Origin: Streptomyces sp. NBC_00286
GTDB taxonomy: Bacteria > Actinomycetota > Actinomycetes > Streptomycetales > Streptomycetaceae
Direction of reading: 5' to 3'
Assembly: GCF_036173125.1 (NCBI RefSeq)
Contig: NZ_CP108054.1
Location: forward strand, 8,027,001-8,091,000
DNA length: 64,000 nucleotides
Position numbers and translations under genes: made by a program. The notes beneath the pieces were generated by a model, which was not told the origin of the DNA, did not search any database, and was given only the letters and a program-made list of their open reading frames with translations. The first letter of the stretch is position 1; each line of letters begins with the position of its first letter. Shown here one piece after another: positions 7,549-16,512 of this stretch.

Positions 7549-8205
7549 ATGACCTCTGTGCCCACCCCGATTCCGTCCCGCACGCAGTACGTGCTGGAGG
7601 GGATCAAACACCGCATCCTCACCGGGCAGTTGACGCCCGGTCAGGCCCTGGTCGAGACGGAGCTGGCCGCACAGTTCGGGGTGTCCAAGACCCCGGTGCG
7701 GGAGGCGCTGAAGACCCTGGCCGGCACGGGGCTCGTCGTGATGAACCAGTACAAGGGCGTCACGGTGCGCATGGTGGACGCGGACATGGCGCGCGAGGTG
7801 TACGACGTGCGGCTGCTCCTGGAGCCGGAGGCACTGCGCCGCTCCGTGCAGCGCGGCGCCTCCCTCGACACGGCGCGCGACGCGCTGGAACGCGCGGACG
7901 CCGCCACCGACACCGCCCAACGCTCGCTGGCCAACCGGGAGTTCCACCGCGCCCTGTACGTCCCCTGCGGCAACCCGCTGCTCGGCCGGATGCTCGACGA
8001 GGTGCGCGACCAGGCCGCCCTGGTCTCCGCGGTCGCCTGGGCCGCCAACCCCTCCTGGGAGCGGGAGGCGGGCGAGCACCGGGAGATCCTGCGGCTCGCC
8101 CTCGAGGGCGACTCGGACGGCGCGGCCCGCGCCCTGCACTCGCACATTGCGTCGTTCGTGCAACGGGCCTTCCCCGAGGCCCCGGGAGAGGGTGAGCAGC
8201 AGTGA
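7549..8205 (+). CDS. GntR-family regulator, FCD (FadR-type) subclass
   Basis: This 218-residue DNA-binding protein starts at ATG 7549, with GAGAGG nine bases before. The winged helix-turn-helix spans about 10-75, with VETELAAQFGVSKTPVREALKTL as recognition region (two Pro/Arg positions typical of GntR). The FCD ligand-binding domain spans about 80-210, with EVYDVRLLLEPEALR and the metal-binding FHRALY and REHREIL histidines. FCD members usually sense sugar acids or related carboxylates, which fits the sugar-acid enzymes immediately downstream. It overlaps the next gene by four bases (GTGA) and probably represses the operon. Confidence 0.9.
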   Translation: MTSVPTPIPSRTQYVLEGIKHRILTGQLTPGQALVETELAAQFGVSKTPVREALKTLAGTGLVVMNQYKGVTVRMVDADMAREVYDVRLLLEPEALRRSVQRGASLDTARDALERADAATDTAQRSLANREFHRALYVPCGNPLLGRMLDEVRDQAALVSAVAWAANPSWEREAGEHREILRLALEGDSDGAARALHSHIASFVQRAFPEAPGEGEQQ

Positions 8206-9113
8206 GCAGCGCGACGTTCGAGACGGAGCGGGCGGCGCTGGCCGATGTGGTGGCGATCCCGGTGACCCCGTTCGCCGAGGACGGCTCCGTCGACCAGGAC
8301 AGCCATCGCGCCCTGCTCGGCCGTCTGCTCGAGGGCGGCGTCCGCACGCTCACGCCGAACGGCAACACCGGCGAGTTCTACGCACTGAGCCCCGAAGAAC
8401 GCCGCTTAGTCACGGAGTTGACCATCGACGAGGCGGGCGAGCGGGCCGTCATCGTGGTCGGCGTCGGGCACGATGTGCCGACCGCCGTCGCCTCCGCGCG
8501 GCACGCCCGCGACTGCGGGGCACAGATGGTGATGGTCCATCAGCCGGTGCATCCGTACGTCGCGCAGAGCGGCTGGGTCGACTACCACCGGGCCATCGCC
8601 GAAGCCGTCCCCGAGCTGGGCGTCGTCCCGTACATCCGCAACGCGCAACTCCTCGGCGCCCGGCTCGCCGAACTGGCCGACCACTGCCCGAACGTCATCG
8701 GCGTGAAGTACGCCGTCCCGGACGCCGCCCGCTTCGCCGCCTTCGCACGGGACGCGGGGCTGGAGCGCTTCGTCTGGGTGGCGGGGCTCGCCGAGCCGTA
8801 CGCGCCCTCGTACTTCTCGGCGGGCGCGACCGGCTTCACCTCGGGTCTTGTGAACGTCGCCCCGTCCGTTTCGCTGAACATGATCGAAGCGCTTCGATCG
8901 GGCGACTACGCCGGCGCCATGAAGGTGTGGGAGCAGATCCGCCGCTTCGAGGAACTGCGCGGGGCCAACGGCTCCGCCAACAACGTGACCGTGGTCAAAG
9001 AGGCCCTGGCCTCGCTGGGCCTGTGTCGTCGCGAGGTCCGGCCGCCGAGCCACCTGCTGCCCGAGGCCGAGCGCGCCGAAGTCGCCGCCATCGCCGCGGG
9101 GTGGTCCATATGA
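8202..9113 (+). CDS. Dihydrodipicolinate synthase-family sugar-acid aldolase/dehydratase
   Basis: This is a 303-residue (beta/alpha)8 enzyme of the DapA/N-acetylneuraminate lyase superfamily. The Schiff-base lysine is Lys169 in IGVKYA, the catalytic tyrosine is Tyr144 in VVPYIRN, and the substrate loop is GNTGEFYALSPEER (54-67). In this operon, next to an IlvD/Edd dehydratase and a sugar transporter, a biosynthetic DapA role is unlikely. The expected substrate is a 2-keto-3-deoxy sugar acid. Family members on this route are either L-2-keto-3-deoxyarabonate dehydratases (giving 2-oxoglutarate semialdehyde) or aldolases (giving pyruvate); sequence alone does not decide. It overlaps both neighbours by four bases. 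Confidence 0.85.
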   Translation: MSSATFETERAALADVVAIPVTPFAEDGSVDQDSHRALLGRLLEGGVRTLTPNGNTGEFYALSPEERRLVTELTIDEAGERAVIVVGVGHDVPTAVASARHARDCGAQMVMVHQPVHPYVAQSGWVDYHRAIAEAVPELGVVPYIRNAQLLGARLAELADHCPNVIGVKYAVPDAARFAAFARDAGLERFVWVAGLAEPYAPSYFSAGATGFTSGLVNVAPSVSLNMIEALRSGDYAGAMKVWEQIRRFEELRGANGSANNVTVVKEALASLGLCRREVRPPSHLLPEAERAEVAAIAAGWSI

Positions 9114-10870
9114 CCGACACGGGACCACAGACCGGAGCGGGCGAAACAGCCGACAGCGCAAGGAAGTTGCGCAGCCACCAGTGGTACGGCACCGAAGGCC
9201 TGCGGTCCTTCAGCCACCGCGCCCGCACCCGCCAACTCGGCTACCTCCCCGAGGAGCACCTGGGCAAGCCGGTCATCGCGATCCTCAACACGTGGAGCGA
9301 CATCAACCCCTGCCACGTACACCTGCGGGATCGCGCCCAGGCGGTCAAGCGCGGCGTGTGGCAGGCAGGCGGCTTCCCCCTCGAATTCCCGGTCTCCACC
9401 CTCTCCGAGACCTTCCAGAAGCCGACCCCGATGCTCTACCGCAACATGCTCGCGATGGAGACCGAGGAACTGCTGCGGTCGTATCCGGTGGACGGTGCCG
9501 TGCTGATGGGCGGCTGCGACAAGTCGACGCCCGCGCTGCTCATGGGCGCCGCGAGCGTCGACCTGCCCGCCGTCTTCGTGCCCGCCGGGCCCATGCTGCC
9601 GGGTCACTGGCGCAATGAAGTCCTGGGCTCCGGCACCGACATGTGGAAGTACTGGGACGACAAGCGGGCCGGGCTCATCGGCGACTGCGAGATGACCGAG
9701 CTGGAGAGCGGACTCGCCCGCTCGCCCGGCCACTGCATGACCATGGGTACGGCGTCGACGCTGACGGCCGCCGCCGAGGCCCTCGGCGTCACCGTGCCGG
9801 GCGCGTCCAGCATCCCCGCCGTCGACTCCGGGCACGACCGGATGGCCGCGGCCTCCGGCCTCCGGATCGTCGAACTCGTCCGCAAGGACCGGAAGTTGTC
9901 CGACCTCCTCACCCAGGAGGCCTTCGACGACGCCGTGACCACCGTCCTGGGACTCGGCGGTTCCACCAACGCCGTCATCCATCTGATCGCGATGGCCGGG
10001 CGGGCCGGCGTACGGCTCACGCTGGACGACTTCGACCGGATCGCTCGTACGGTGCCGGTGCTGGCGAACGTACGGCCCGGCGGGCGTACGTACCTGATGG
10101 AGGACTTCCACTTCGCGGGCGGGCTGCCCGGTTTCCTGTCGCGGATCACCGATCTGCTGCATCTGGACCGGCCGACGGTGTCCTACGACAGCATGCGCGA
10201 GCAGCTCGCCTCGGCTCAGGTGCACAACGACGACGTGATCCGCCCGCGCCACAACCCGGTCGCGGACGAGGGCGGGGTCGCGGTGCTGCGCGGCAACCTG
10301 TGCCCCGACGGCGCCGTCATCAAGCACATCGCCGCCCAGCCGCATCTGCTCAAGCACACCGGTCCGGCGGTCGTCTTCGACGACTACAAGACCATGCAAC
10401 GCACCATCAACGACCCGGAGTTGGGCATCACCGCCGACAGCGTGCTGGTGCTGCGCAACTCCGGTCCCAAGGGCGGCCCGGGCATGCCCGAGTACGGCAT
10501 GCTGCCGATCCCCGACCACCTGCTGAAGCAGGGCGTACGGGACATGGTGCGGATCTCCGACGCCCGGATGAGCGGCACCAGTTACGGCGCGTGTGTGCTG
10601 CACGTGGCGCCGGAGTCGTACATCGGCGGACCGCTCGCGCTCGTGCGGACCGGGGACAGCATCACCCTTGACGTCGAGGCGCGAACGCTTCAACTCAACG
10701 TACCCGGCGAGGAGTTGGAGCAGCGCAGGGCGGCCTGGACGCCGCCGCCCGAGCGCTATGAGCGCGGCTACGGAGCGCTCTACAACGAACAGATCACCCA
10801 GGCCGACACCGGCTGCGACTTCGCCTTCCTGGCCAAGCCGGGCAAGGTGCCGGACCCGTACGCGGGCTGA
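9110..10870 (+). CDS. IlvD/Edd-family sugar-acid dehydratase (L-arabinonate dehydratase-like)
   Basis: This is a 586-residue Fe-S dehydratase. Three cysteines spaced as in [2Fe-2S] aldonate dehydratases are visible: Cys68 (SDINPCH), Cys136 (GGCDKSTPA) and Cys209 (GHCMTMGTAST). The motif VWQAGGFPLEFPV (83-95) and NSGPKGGPGMPE are typical of the pentonate branch (L-arabinonate/D-xylonate dehydratase) rather than of branched-chain amino-acid IlvD. It would convert a sugar acid to its 2-keto-3-deoxy form, the substrate of the enzyme before it. ATG 9110 overlaps the previous stop (ATGA). Substrate identity (arabonate, galactonate or another) is inferred from the pectin/arabinan context. Confidence 0.88.
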   Translation: MTDTGPQTGAGETADSARKLRSHQWYGTEGLRSFSHRARTRQLGYLPEEHLGKPVIAILNTWSDINPCHVHLRDRAQAVKRGVWQAGGFPLEFPVSTLSETFQKPTPMLYRNMLAMETEELLRSYPVDGAVLMGGCDKSTPALLMGAASVDLPAVFVPAGPMLPGHWRNEVLGSGTDMWKYWDDKRAGLIGDCEMTELESGLARSPGHCMTMGTASTLTAAAEALGVTVPGASSIPAVDSGHDRMAAASGLRIVELVRKDRKLSDLLTQEAFDDAVTTVLGLGGSTNAVIHLIAMAGRAGVRLTLDDFDRIARTVPVLANVRPGGRTYLMEDFHFAGGLPGFLSRITDLLHLDRPTVSYDSMREQLASAQVHNDDVIRPRHNPVADEGGVAVLRGNLCPDGAVIKHIAAQPHLLKHTGPAVVFDDYKTMQRTINDPELGITADSVLVLRNSGPKGGPGMPEYGMLPIPDHLLKQGVRDMVRISDARMSGTSYGACVLHVAPESYIGGPLALVRTGDSITLDVEARTLQLNVPGEELEQRRAAWTPPPERYERGYGALYNEQITQADTGCDFAFLAKPGKVPDPYAG

Positions 10871-11003
10871 GCGCACCACAGAAGCAACAGCGCACCCATA
10901 CGCACAAGCACAGCGCACCCGACGCACCAGCACAGGGCACCACGCGCACAGCACGAGCGAGCGCGCACAGCACCACCCGCACCCCCGAGAACGGAGAACA
11001 GTC

Positions 11004-11939
11004 ATGGCCCAAGCCGCAGCCGTGGCGAAAAAGCCCGCGCCACCCCGGCGGCGCCGCGGCTCAGCCACGCCACGCAGTCTCCCGTATCTGCTGATCGCCC
11101 CGGCGGGACTGCTGATGCTCGGCTTCATCGCCTACCCGGTGCTGAGCGTCTTCTACTACAGCCTGCAGGACTACAACCCCACCAAGCCGTGGCGGAACGG
11201 CTACGCGGGCTTCGAGAACTTCGTGCACGCCTTCACCGAGGACCCGATCTTCTGGGACACGCTGATCTTCAGCGCCAAGTGGGTCTTCGTCGAGGTGGGC
11301 CTTCAGCTGATGTTCGGTCTGGCGCTCGCGCTGATCGTCAACCAGACCTTCGTGGGACGGTCGTTGGGCCGCGCCCTGGTGTTCTCGCCGTGGGCCGTGT
11401 CCGGTGTGCTGACCTCGGCGATCTGGGTGCTGCTCTACAACTCCCAGACGGGGATCACCCGTTACCTCGCGGACATGGGCATCGGTTCGTACGGTACGAG
11501 CTGGCTGTCCGACACCTCGACGGTGTTCCCTGCCGCGATCGTCGCCGACCTGTGGCGCGGCGTGCCCTTCTTCGCGATCCTCATCCTCGCCGACCTCCAG
11601 TCCGTCTCGAAGGACTTGTACGAAGCCGCCGAGGTCGACGGGGCCAGCCGCTTCAAGCAGTTCTGGCACATCACGCTGCCGCACCTGAAGGACGCCATCA
11701 TCCTGTCCACGCTGCTGCGCGCGGTGTGGGAGTTCAACAACGTCGACCTGCTCTACACCCTCACCGGCGGCGGACCCGCGGGAGCCACGACGACACTCCC
11801 GCTCTATATCGCCAACACCAGCGTCGACGCCCACAACTTCGGCTACGCGTCGGCTCTGACCACCGTGGCGTTCGTGATTCTGCTCTTCTGCTCGATCGTC
11901 TATCTGCGGCTGAGCAAGTTCGGAGGTGACGACAAGTGA
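11004..11939 (+). CDS. Sugar ABC transporter permease, MalF type
   Basis: This is a 311-residue integral membrane protein, the first of two carbohydrate ABC permeases. ATG 11004 has GGAG 12 bases upstream. Its six membrane spans begin with YLLIAPAGLLMLGFIAYPVL (about 30-50). The cytoplasmic EAA loop, YEAAEVDGASRFKQFWHITLP (about 207-227), contacts the ATPase. A 133-base CA-rich, weakly structured spacer separates it from the dehydratase gene. The partner permease follows with a GTGA overlap. The binding protein is encoded at 17747, and no ATPase gene is present nearby, as is usual for Streptomyces sugar importers served by MsiK. Confidence 0.93.
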   Translation: MAQAAAVAKKPAPPRRRRGSATPRSLPYLLIAPAGLLMLGFIAYPVLSVFYYSLQDYNPTKPWRNGYAGFENFVHAFTEDPIFWDTLIFSAKWVFVEVGLQLMFGLALALIVNQTFVGRSLGRALVFSPWAVSGVLTSAIWVLLYNSQTGITRYLADMGIGSYGTSWLSDTSTVFPAAIVADLWRGVPFFAILILADLQSVSKDLYEAAEVDGASRFKQFWHITLPHLKDAIILSTLLRAVWEFNNVDLLYTLTGGGPAGATTTLPLYIANTSVDAHNFGYASALTTVAFVILLFCSIVYLRLSKFGGDDK

Positions 11940-12832
11940 GCACCACAGAGGCCACCATGACGGCTCCCGCTCCCCAGGACGAGGCTCCCGCACCGCAGCG
12001 CCCGGCCAAGCGGCGCCGCGCCTGGGACGAAGTCCCGCGCTGGCAGATCTACTTCCCCCTCGGCGCCTATCTGCTCTTCACGCTCATCCCCTTCTACTGG
12101 ATCCTCCTGTTCGCCCTGCGCGAGCCCGGCTCGACCTCGCTCGTTCCCTGGCCCATGACCTTCCAGCACTTCGAGAAGGTGTGGACGGAGCGCAGCTTCG
12201 GGACCTACTTCGAGAACAGCGTGTACGTCGGCATCGCCACGCTCGTGATGACCACGCTGGTCGCGCTCGCCGGCGGCTACGCCCTCGCCCGCTTCAACTT
12301 CAAGATCAAGCGTGCCTTCATGCTGGCGCTGCTCTGCTCCCAGTTCGTGCCCGGCGCGCTGCTGCTGGTCCCGCTGTTCCAGATCTTCGCCGAGCTCCAG
12401 ATGATCAACTCGCTCGGCAGCGTCATCATCGCCGAGACCGTCTTCCAGCTCCCACTGTCGATGATCCTGATCAGCGGCTTCATCCGGAACGTCCCGTACT
12501 CCCTCGAAGAGGCCGCCTGGGTCGACGGCTGCTCCCGCCTCACCGGTTTCCGGGTCATCGTCCTGCCGCTGCTGCGGCCCGGACTGATCGCCGTCGGCTC
12601 CTTCGCCTTCGTGCATTCCTGGAACCACTTCCTGTTCGCCCTGATGTTCCTCAGCAACCAGGACAAGCAGACGATCCCCGTCGGCCTCAACAGCCTGATG
12701 AGCGCCGACAGCGTCGACCTGGGCGCGCTCGCCGCGGGCGGCATCATCGCGGCCGTACCCGTCGTGATCGTCTTCGCCTTCATCCAGAAGTGGCTGATCA
12801 CGGGCTTCAGCGCCGGGGCGGTGAAGGGATGA
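11936..12832 (+). CDS. Sugar ABC transporter permease, MalG type
   Basis: The 298-residue second permease starts at GTG 11936, overlapping the first by four bases. An N-terminal Pro/Ala-rich basic tail precedes the first span (YFPLGAYLLFTLIPFYWILL, about 39-58). The EAA loop EEAAWVDGCSRLTGFRVIVLP (about 193-213) matches MalG-type permeases. With the MalF-like protein it would form the transmembrane pore for an oligosaccharide import system, probably importing oligogalacturonides or arabino-oligosaccharides released by the secreted enzymes of this island. Substrate is inference from context. Confidence 0.93.
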   Translation: MSTTEATMTAPAPQDEAPAPQRPAKRRRAWDEVPRWQIYFPLGAYLLFTLIPFYWILLFALREPGSTSLVPWPMTFQHFEKVWTERSFGTYFENSVYVGIATLVMTTLVALAGGYALARFNFKIKRAFMLALLCSQFVPGALLLVPLFQIFAELQMINSLGSVIIAETVFQLPLSMILISGFIRNVPYSLEEAAWVDGCSRLTGFRVIVLPLLRPGLIAVGSFAFVHSWNHFLFALMFLSNQDKQTIPVGLNSLMSADSVDLGALAAGGIIAAVPVVIVFAFIQKWLITGFSAGAVKG

Positions 12833-12951
12833 GAGGAGTACGCGCCTTGCCGCGCCATACGAGAAGAGGGCACCGCCTCCTCCAAGTCACGCTCACCTAC
12901 GGGCTGTTGGCCACTCAGGCGTGCGGTGCGGGAGCGGGGAGGATCCCATGA
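12829..12951 (+). CDS. Possible coupled 40-residue small ORF
   Basis: ATG 12829 overlaps the stop of the MalG-type permease (ATGA), and its TGA (12949-12951) overlaps the ATG of the oxidoreductase gene (ATGA). The frame therefore exactly bridges the gap. AGAGGAG follows the start rather than preceding it. The 40-residue product is basic at the N-terminus (RGVRALPRHTRRGHR), then hydrophobic (LLQVTLTYGLLATQACGAGAG), resembling a short signal sequence with a lipobox-like LLATQAC. It may be a real peptide, or simply a ribosome bridge that couples translation. The frame has no recognised homologue. Confidence 0.3.
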   Translation: MRGVRALPRHTRRGHRLLQVTLTYGLLATQACGAGAGRIP

Positions 12952-14123
12952 CCACACCTGTGCCGATGACTTCACCCGTGCCGATCGTCCTCGCGGGCGC
13001 GCGCGGCCACGGCCGCTGGCATCTGGCGAACATCCGCCGCCTCCAGGACAAGGGCCTCGTACGCCTCGCCGGGATCTGCGAGCTGACGCCGCTCACCGAG
13101 GAGGAGCTGGACAGCTTCGCCGACCCCGGTCAACTGCCGGAGCAGTCCGCCGACTTCGGGGCGCTGCTGGAATCCACCGGTGCCGCGATCGCCGTGATCT
13201 GCACGCCGATCCACACCCACACCGACCTGGCGCTGGTCGCCGTCGGCAAGGGCGTACACCTGCTCCTTGAGAAGCCGCCCGCGCCGTCGTACGCCGAATT
13301 CCGCCGCATGGCCGACGAGGTCGCGGCGGCCGGGGTGGTGTGCCAGATCGGGTTCCAGTCGCTCGGCTCGGGCGCCGTCCCGGCGATCCGGCAGCTGGTC
13401 GCCGAGGGCGCGATCGGCGAGGTGACCGGGATCGGGGCGGCCGGTGCCTGGGCACGCGACGAGGACTACTACCGGCGCGCACCCTGGGCCGGTCGGCGCA
13501 CGCTCAACGGCGCCGACGTCGTCGACGGTGCGCTGACCAACCCCCTCGCGCACGCCGTCGCCACCGCCCTCGCGCTCGACGGCGCCACCCACGCCGAGGA
13601 CATCACCGCCATCGAGACCGAACTGCTGCGCGCCAACGCCATCGAGTCCGACGACACCTCCTGCGTACGCGTCACCACAGCGTCCGGCGGCCGGATCACC
13701 ATCGCCGCGACCCTCTGCGCCGAGCGGCCCGACGAGCCATACGTCCTCGTGCACGGCACCAGCGGCCGGATCACCTACTGGTACAAGCAGGACCGGGTCC
13801 TCCTCCAGCGGTCCGGGCACGGCCCCGAGGAGTTCGAGTACGGCAGGACCGACCTGCTGGAGAACCTGGTCGAGCATCTCGAAGGCCGGGCCGAGCTGCT
13901 GGTGCCACCCGACTCGACGGGCGCTTTCATGCGGGTCGTTGAATCGATTCGGCAGGCGCCCGATCCCGTCGCCCTCCCCGAGGGCGACTGGTACCTGCTG
14001 CCCGAAGAGAACCGCCGGGTCGTCCGCGGTATCGACGCGCTCGTCAGGGCCGCCGCCGACACCCTCTCCCTCTACTCCGAGCTGGGCGCCTCCTGGGCGC
14101 TCCCGAACGAGGTGAGCACATGA
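12948..14123 (+). CDS. Gfo/Idh/MocA-family oxidoreductase
   Basis: This 391-residue NAD(P)-dependent sugar oxidoreductase starts at ATG 12948 with GGGGAGG at 12936-12942. The N-terminal Rossmann domain has VLAGARGHGRWHLANIR (about 14-30) and the conserved AVICTPIHTHTDLAL; the EKPPAPSYAEF block contains the catalytic-site Lys of the EKP motif. A C-terminal beta-sheet domain completes the fold. Members oxidise or interconvert sugars, inositols or sugar acids; in this operon it may supply or process the sugar acid used by the dehydratase. It shares ATGA overlaps with its successor, a DUF6807 protein, a pairing seen in several sugar-catabolic loci. Confidence 0.88.
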   Translation: MTTPVPMTSPVPIVLAGARGHGRWHLANIRRLQDKGLVRLAGICELTPLTEEELDSFADPGQLPEQSADFGALLESTGAAIAVICTPIHTHTDLALVAVGKGVHLLLEKPPAPSYAEFRRMADEVAAAGVVCQIGFQSLGSGAVPAIRQLVAEGAIGEVTGIGAAGAWARDEDYYRRAPWAGRRTLNGADVVDGALTNPLAHAVATALALDGATHAEDITAIETELLRANAIESDDTSCVRVTTASGGRITIAATLCAERPDEPYVLVHGTSGRITYWYKQDRVLLQRSGHGPEEFEYGRTDLLENLVEHLEGRAELLVPPDSTGAFMRVVESIRQAPDPVALPEGDWYLLPEENRRVVRGIDALVRAAADTLSLYSELGASWALPNEVST

Positions 14124-14962
14124 TGTACGACTCCCTGGTCCTGCGGATCGCGGGCCGTCCCGTCGGCCGTTACATCACCCGGCCGGAACTGCCCGCCCGG
14201 CTCTCGCCGCGTCCGTATCTGCACCCGGTCACCACGCTGGCGGGCACGGCCGTCACCGAGCTGAGCCCGGTCGACCACGTCCACCACCTCGGCGTCGGTG
14301 TCGCCGTTCCCGACGTCGAGGGGCACAACTTCTGGGGCGGGCGCACCTACGTCCGCGACCAGGGCCCCACCGAGCTCGACAACCACGGCGCCCAACGGCA
14401 CGCGGGCTTCCAGCTGAAGGACCCCGACGGCTTCGTGGAGGAACTGCGCTGGATGGCCGCGGGCGGCGAGCTGCTGCGCGAGCGGCGTACCGTCGCGGCC
14501 ACCGAACTCACGGATACCGCCTGGGCGTTGGACTTCACCTTCTCCCTCGCCAACACGACCGACGGCCCCCTGTCGATCGGCAGCCCGGCCACGAACGGAC
14601 GCCCCGGCGCGGCGTACGGCGGTTTCTTCTGGCGCGCCCGCAAGGAGGCCGAGGCGCCCGCCGTGTTCACCCACGACACCGAGGGCGAGGACGCGGTCCA
14701 CGGCGAGCGCGCCGACTGGCTCGCCCTCGCGGGCGCCAACTGGACCCTGGTGTTCGCCGGCGCCACCGAACAGACCCGCCGCGACCCGTGGTTCGTGCGC
14801 ACCGCCGAGTACCCGGGCGTCGGCTCGTCCCTCGCCCACGACGAGCGCCTCCCGATCGCGGCGGGCGACACCGTCGTACGCCGCATCGTCACCGTCGTCG
14901 CCGACGGCCGCCTGGACCGGGGCGAGGCGGCGGCGCTCGTCCGCAAGGCGGTGAGCACATGA
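14120..14962 (+). CDS. DUF6807 (PmoA-family) protein
   Basis: This protein has 280 residues from ATG 14120, overlapping the previous stop. The sequence has the DUF6807/PmoA layout: LSPRPYLHPVTTLAG (about 30-44), the histidine motif SPVDHVHHLGVG (about 50-61), FWGGRTYV, and later NGRPGAAYGGFFWRA. The clustered histidines suggest a metal site, but the catalytic role of the family is not established, and the old 'methane monooxygenase PmoA' label is misleading. It consistently occurs with Gfo/Idh oxidoreductases, as here, so a role in intracellular sugar conversion is likely. No signal peptide is present. Confidence 0.85.
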   Translation: MMYDSLVLRIAGRPVGRYITRPELPARLSPRPYLHPVTTLAGTAVTELSPVDHVHHLGVGVAVPDVEGHNFWGGRTYVRDQGPTELDNHGAQRHAGFQLKDPDGFVEELRWMAAGGELLRERRTVAATELTDTAWALDFTFSLANTTDGPLSIGSPATNGRPGAAYGGFFWRARKEAEAPAVFTHDTEGEDAVHGERADWLALAGANWTLVFAGATEQTRRDPWFVRTAEYPGVGSSLAHDERLPIAAGDTVVRRIVTVVADGRLDRGEAAALVRKAVST

Positions 14963-16512
14963 GCAGCCAGAGCGCACCCGCCTTCACCGCCGACCTCGGC
15001 GACGGGACGTACCGCAATCCCGTCCTGAACGCCGACTGGTCCGACCCCGACCTCATCCGGGTCGGCGACGACTACTACATGACCGCCTCCAGCTTCGGCC
15101 GTGCCCCCGGCCTGCCGCTGCTGCACTCCCGCGACCTGGTCAACTGGACGCTCGTCGGACACGCACTCCAACTCCTCGAACCAGCAAAGGAGTTCAGGAC
15201 ACCCCGGCACGACTGCGGAGTGTGGGCGCCGTCCCTGCGGCATCACGACGACCGGTTCTGGATCTTCTGGGGTGACCCCGACCACGGCATCTACCAGATC
15301 AACGCCCCCGAGATACGCGGCCCCTGGACCCGCCCCCACCTCCTCAAGGAGGGCAAGGGTCTCATCGACCCCTGCCCCCTGTGGGACGAGGAGACCGGCG
15401 AGGCGTACCTCGTGCACGCCTGGGCCAAGTCCCGCTCCGGCATCAAGAACCGGCTCACCGGCCACAGCATGCGGCCCGACGCCACCGGCCTGCTCGACGA
15501 GGGCAAGGTGATCGTCGACGGCGACCGCATCCCCGGCTGGTTCACCCTCGAAGGGCCGAAGCTGTACCGGCACGACGGCTGGTTCTGGATCTTCGCACCC
15601 GCCGGGGGAGTGACCACCGGCTGGCAGGGCGCCTTCCGCTCACGCGGCTTCTTCGGGCCGTACGAGGAGCGGATCGTCCTTGAGCAGGGCGACACCGACG
15701 TCAACGGCCCCCACCAGGGCGGCTGGGTGCGCACCCCGTCCGGCGAGCACTGGTTCGTCCACTTCCAGGAGAAGGGCGCGTACGGGAGGGTCGTCCACCT
15801 GCAGCCGATGCGCTGGGGTACGGACGGCTGGCCCGTACTGGGTGACGAGGGCGCCCCCGTCGACGTACACAAGAAACCCGACCTGCCGCCGCAGCCGCCG
15901 TCCGCGCCCGCCACCGACGACGACTTCCCCGGCGGACGCTTCGGACGCCAGTGGCAGTGGACCGCCAACCCCCAGGACGGCTGGGCGACTTGGCACGCGG
16001 GCGACGGGCTGCGGCTGAACTGCGTACGGCCGGCCGACGCGGACGATCTGCGCAAGCTGCCGAACGTCCTCACCCAGCGGCTGCCGGGGACCCCCGCCAC
16101 CGTCGAGGTCGAACTCGCCCTGTCCGGCGAGGCGGTGGGTGCGCGGGCCGGACTCGCCGTGCTCGGCGACGCGTTCAGCTGGATCGGGCTCCAGCGGGGC
16201 GCCGACGGGACGGTGCATCTCGTGCACCGGTTCGCCGAGACGGTCGCCGAGAGGGAGCGCGACGCGGCGCATCCGCGGATCGCTCCCGAGGGGCGGGCGC
16301 GGCTGCGGATCGAGATCGGCGAAGGGGCACGCTGCCGCTTCTTCTGCGACGTGGGGGAAGGGTGGCAGCCCTCCGGGCCGGTCTTCACCGCCACGCCGTG
16401 GCGCTGGGTCGGCGCGCTGCTCGGCCTGTTCGCACTCGCGTCGGCCGGCGGGGGACATGCCGGCGCGGCCACGTTCACGCAGTTCCGCATCACCGCACGA
16501 CTGACTTCCTGA
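14959..16512 (+). CDS. Intracellular GH43 beta-xylosidase/arabinofuranosidase-like enzyme
   Basis: This 517-residue glycoside hydrolase starts at ATG 14959 (ATGA overlap). The five-bladed propeller domain (about 18-315) shows the catalytic base in NADWSDPDLIRVGDDYY (Asp29/31), the pKa-modulating Asp in GLIDPCPLWDEETGEAYLV, and the acid Glu in FTLEGPKLYRHDGWFWIF. A C-terminal beta-sandwich (about 330-515) with FSWIGLQRGADGTVHLVHR resembles the accessory domain of XynB-type GH43 enzymes. There is no signal peptide, so it would trim imported arabino- or xylo-oligosaccharides inside the cell. Its last ten bases form part of a 22-bp direct repeat. Confidence 0.9.
   Translation: MSSQSAPAFTADLGDGTYRNPVLNADWSDPDLIRVGDDYYMTASSFGRAPGLPLLHSRDLVNWTLVGHALQLLEPAKEFRTPRHDCGVWAPSLRHHDDRFWIFWGDPDHGIYQINAPEIRGPWTRPHLLKEGKGLIDPCPLWDEETGEAYLVHAWAKSRSGIKNRLTGHSMRPDATGLLDEGKVIVDGDRIPGWFTLEGPKLYRHDGWFWIFAPAGGVTTGWQGAFRSRGFFGPYEERIVLEQGDTDVNGPHQGGWVRTPSGEHWFVHFQEKGAYGRVVHLQPMRWGTDGWPVLGDEGAPVDVHKKPDLPPQPPSAPATDDDFPGGRFGRQWQWTANPQDGWATWHAGDGLRLNCVRPADADDLRKLPNVLTQRLPGTPATVEVELALSGEAVGARAGLAVLGDAFSWIGLQRGADGTVHLVHRFAETVAERERDAAHPRIAPEGRARLRIEIGEGARCRFFCDVGEGWQPSGPVFTATPWRWVGALLGLFALASAGGGHAGAATFTQFRITARLTS

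Noticed and set aside
8906..11128. 740-codon open frame antisense to the DHDPS/IlvD genes
   Set aside because: It is a GC-rich shadow frame; the opposite strand codes for clear family proteins with catalytic motifs.
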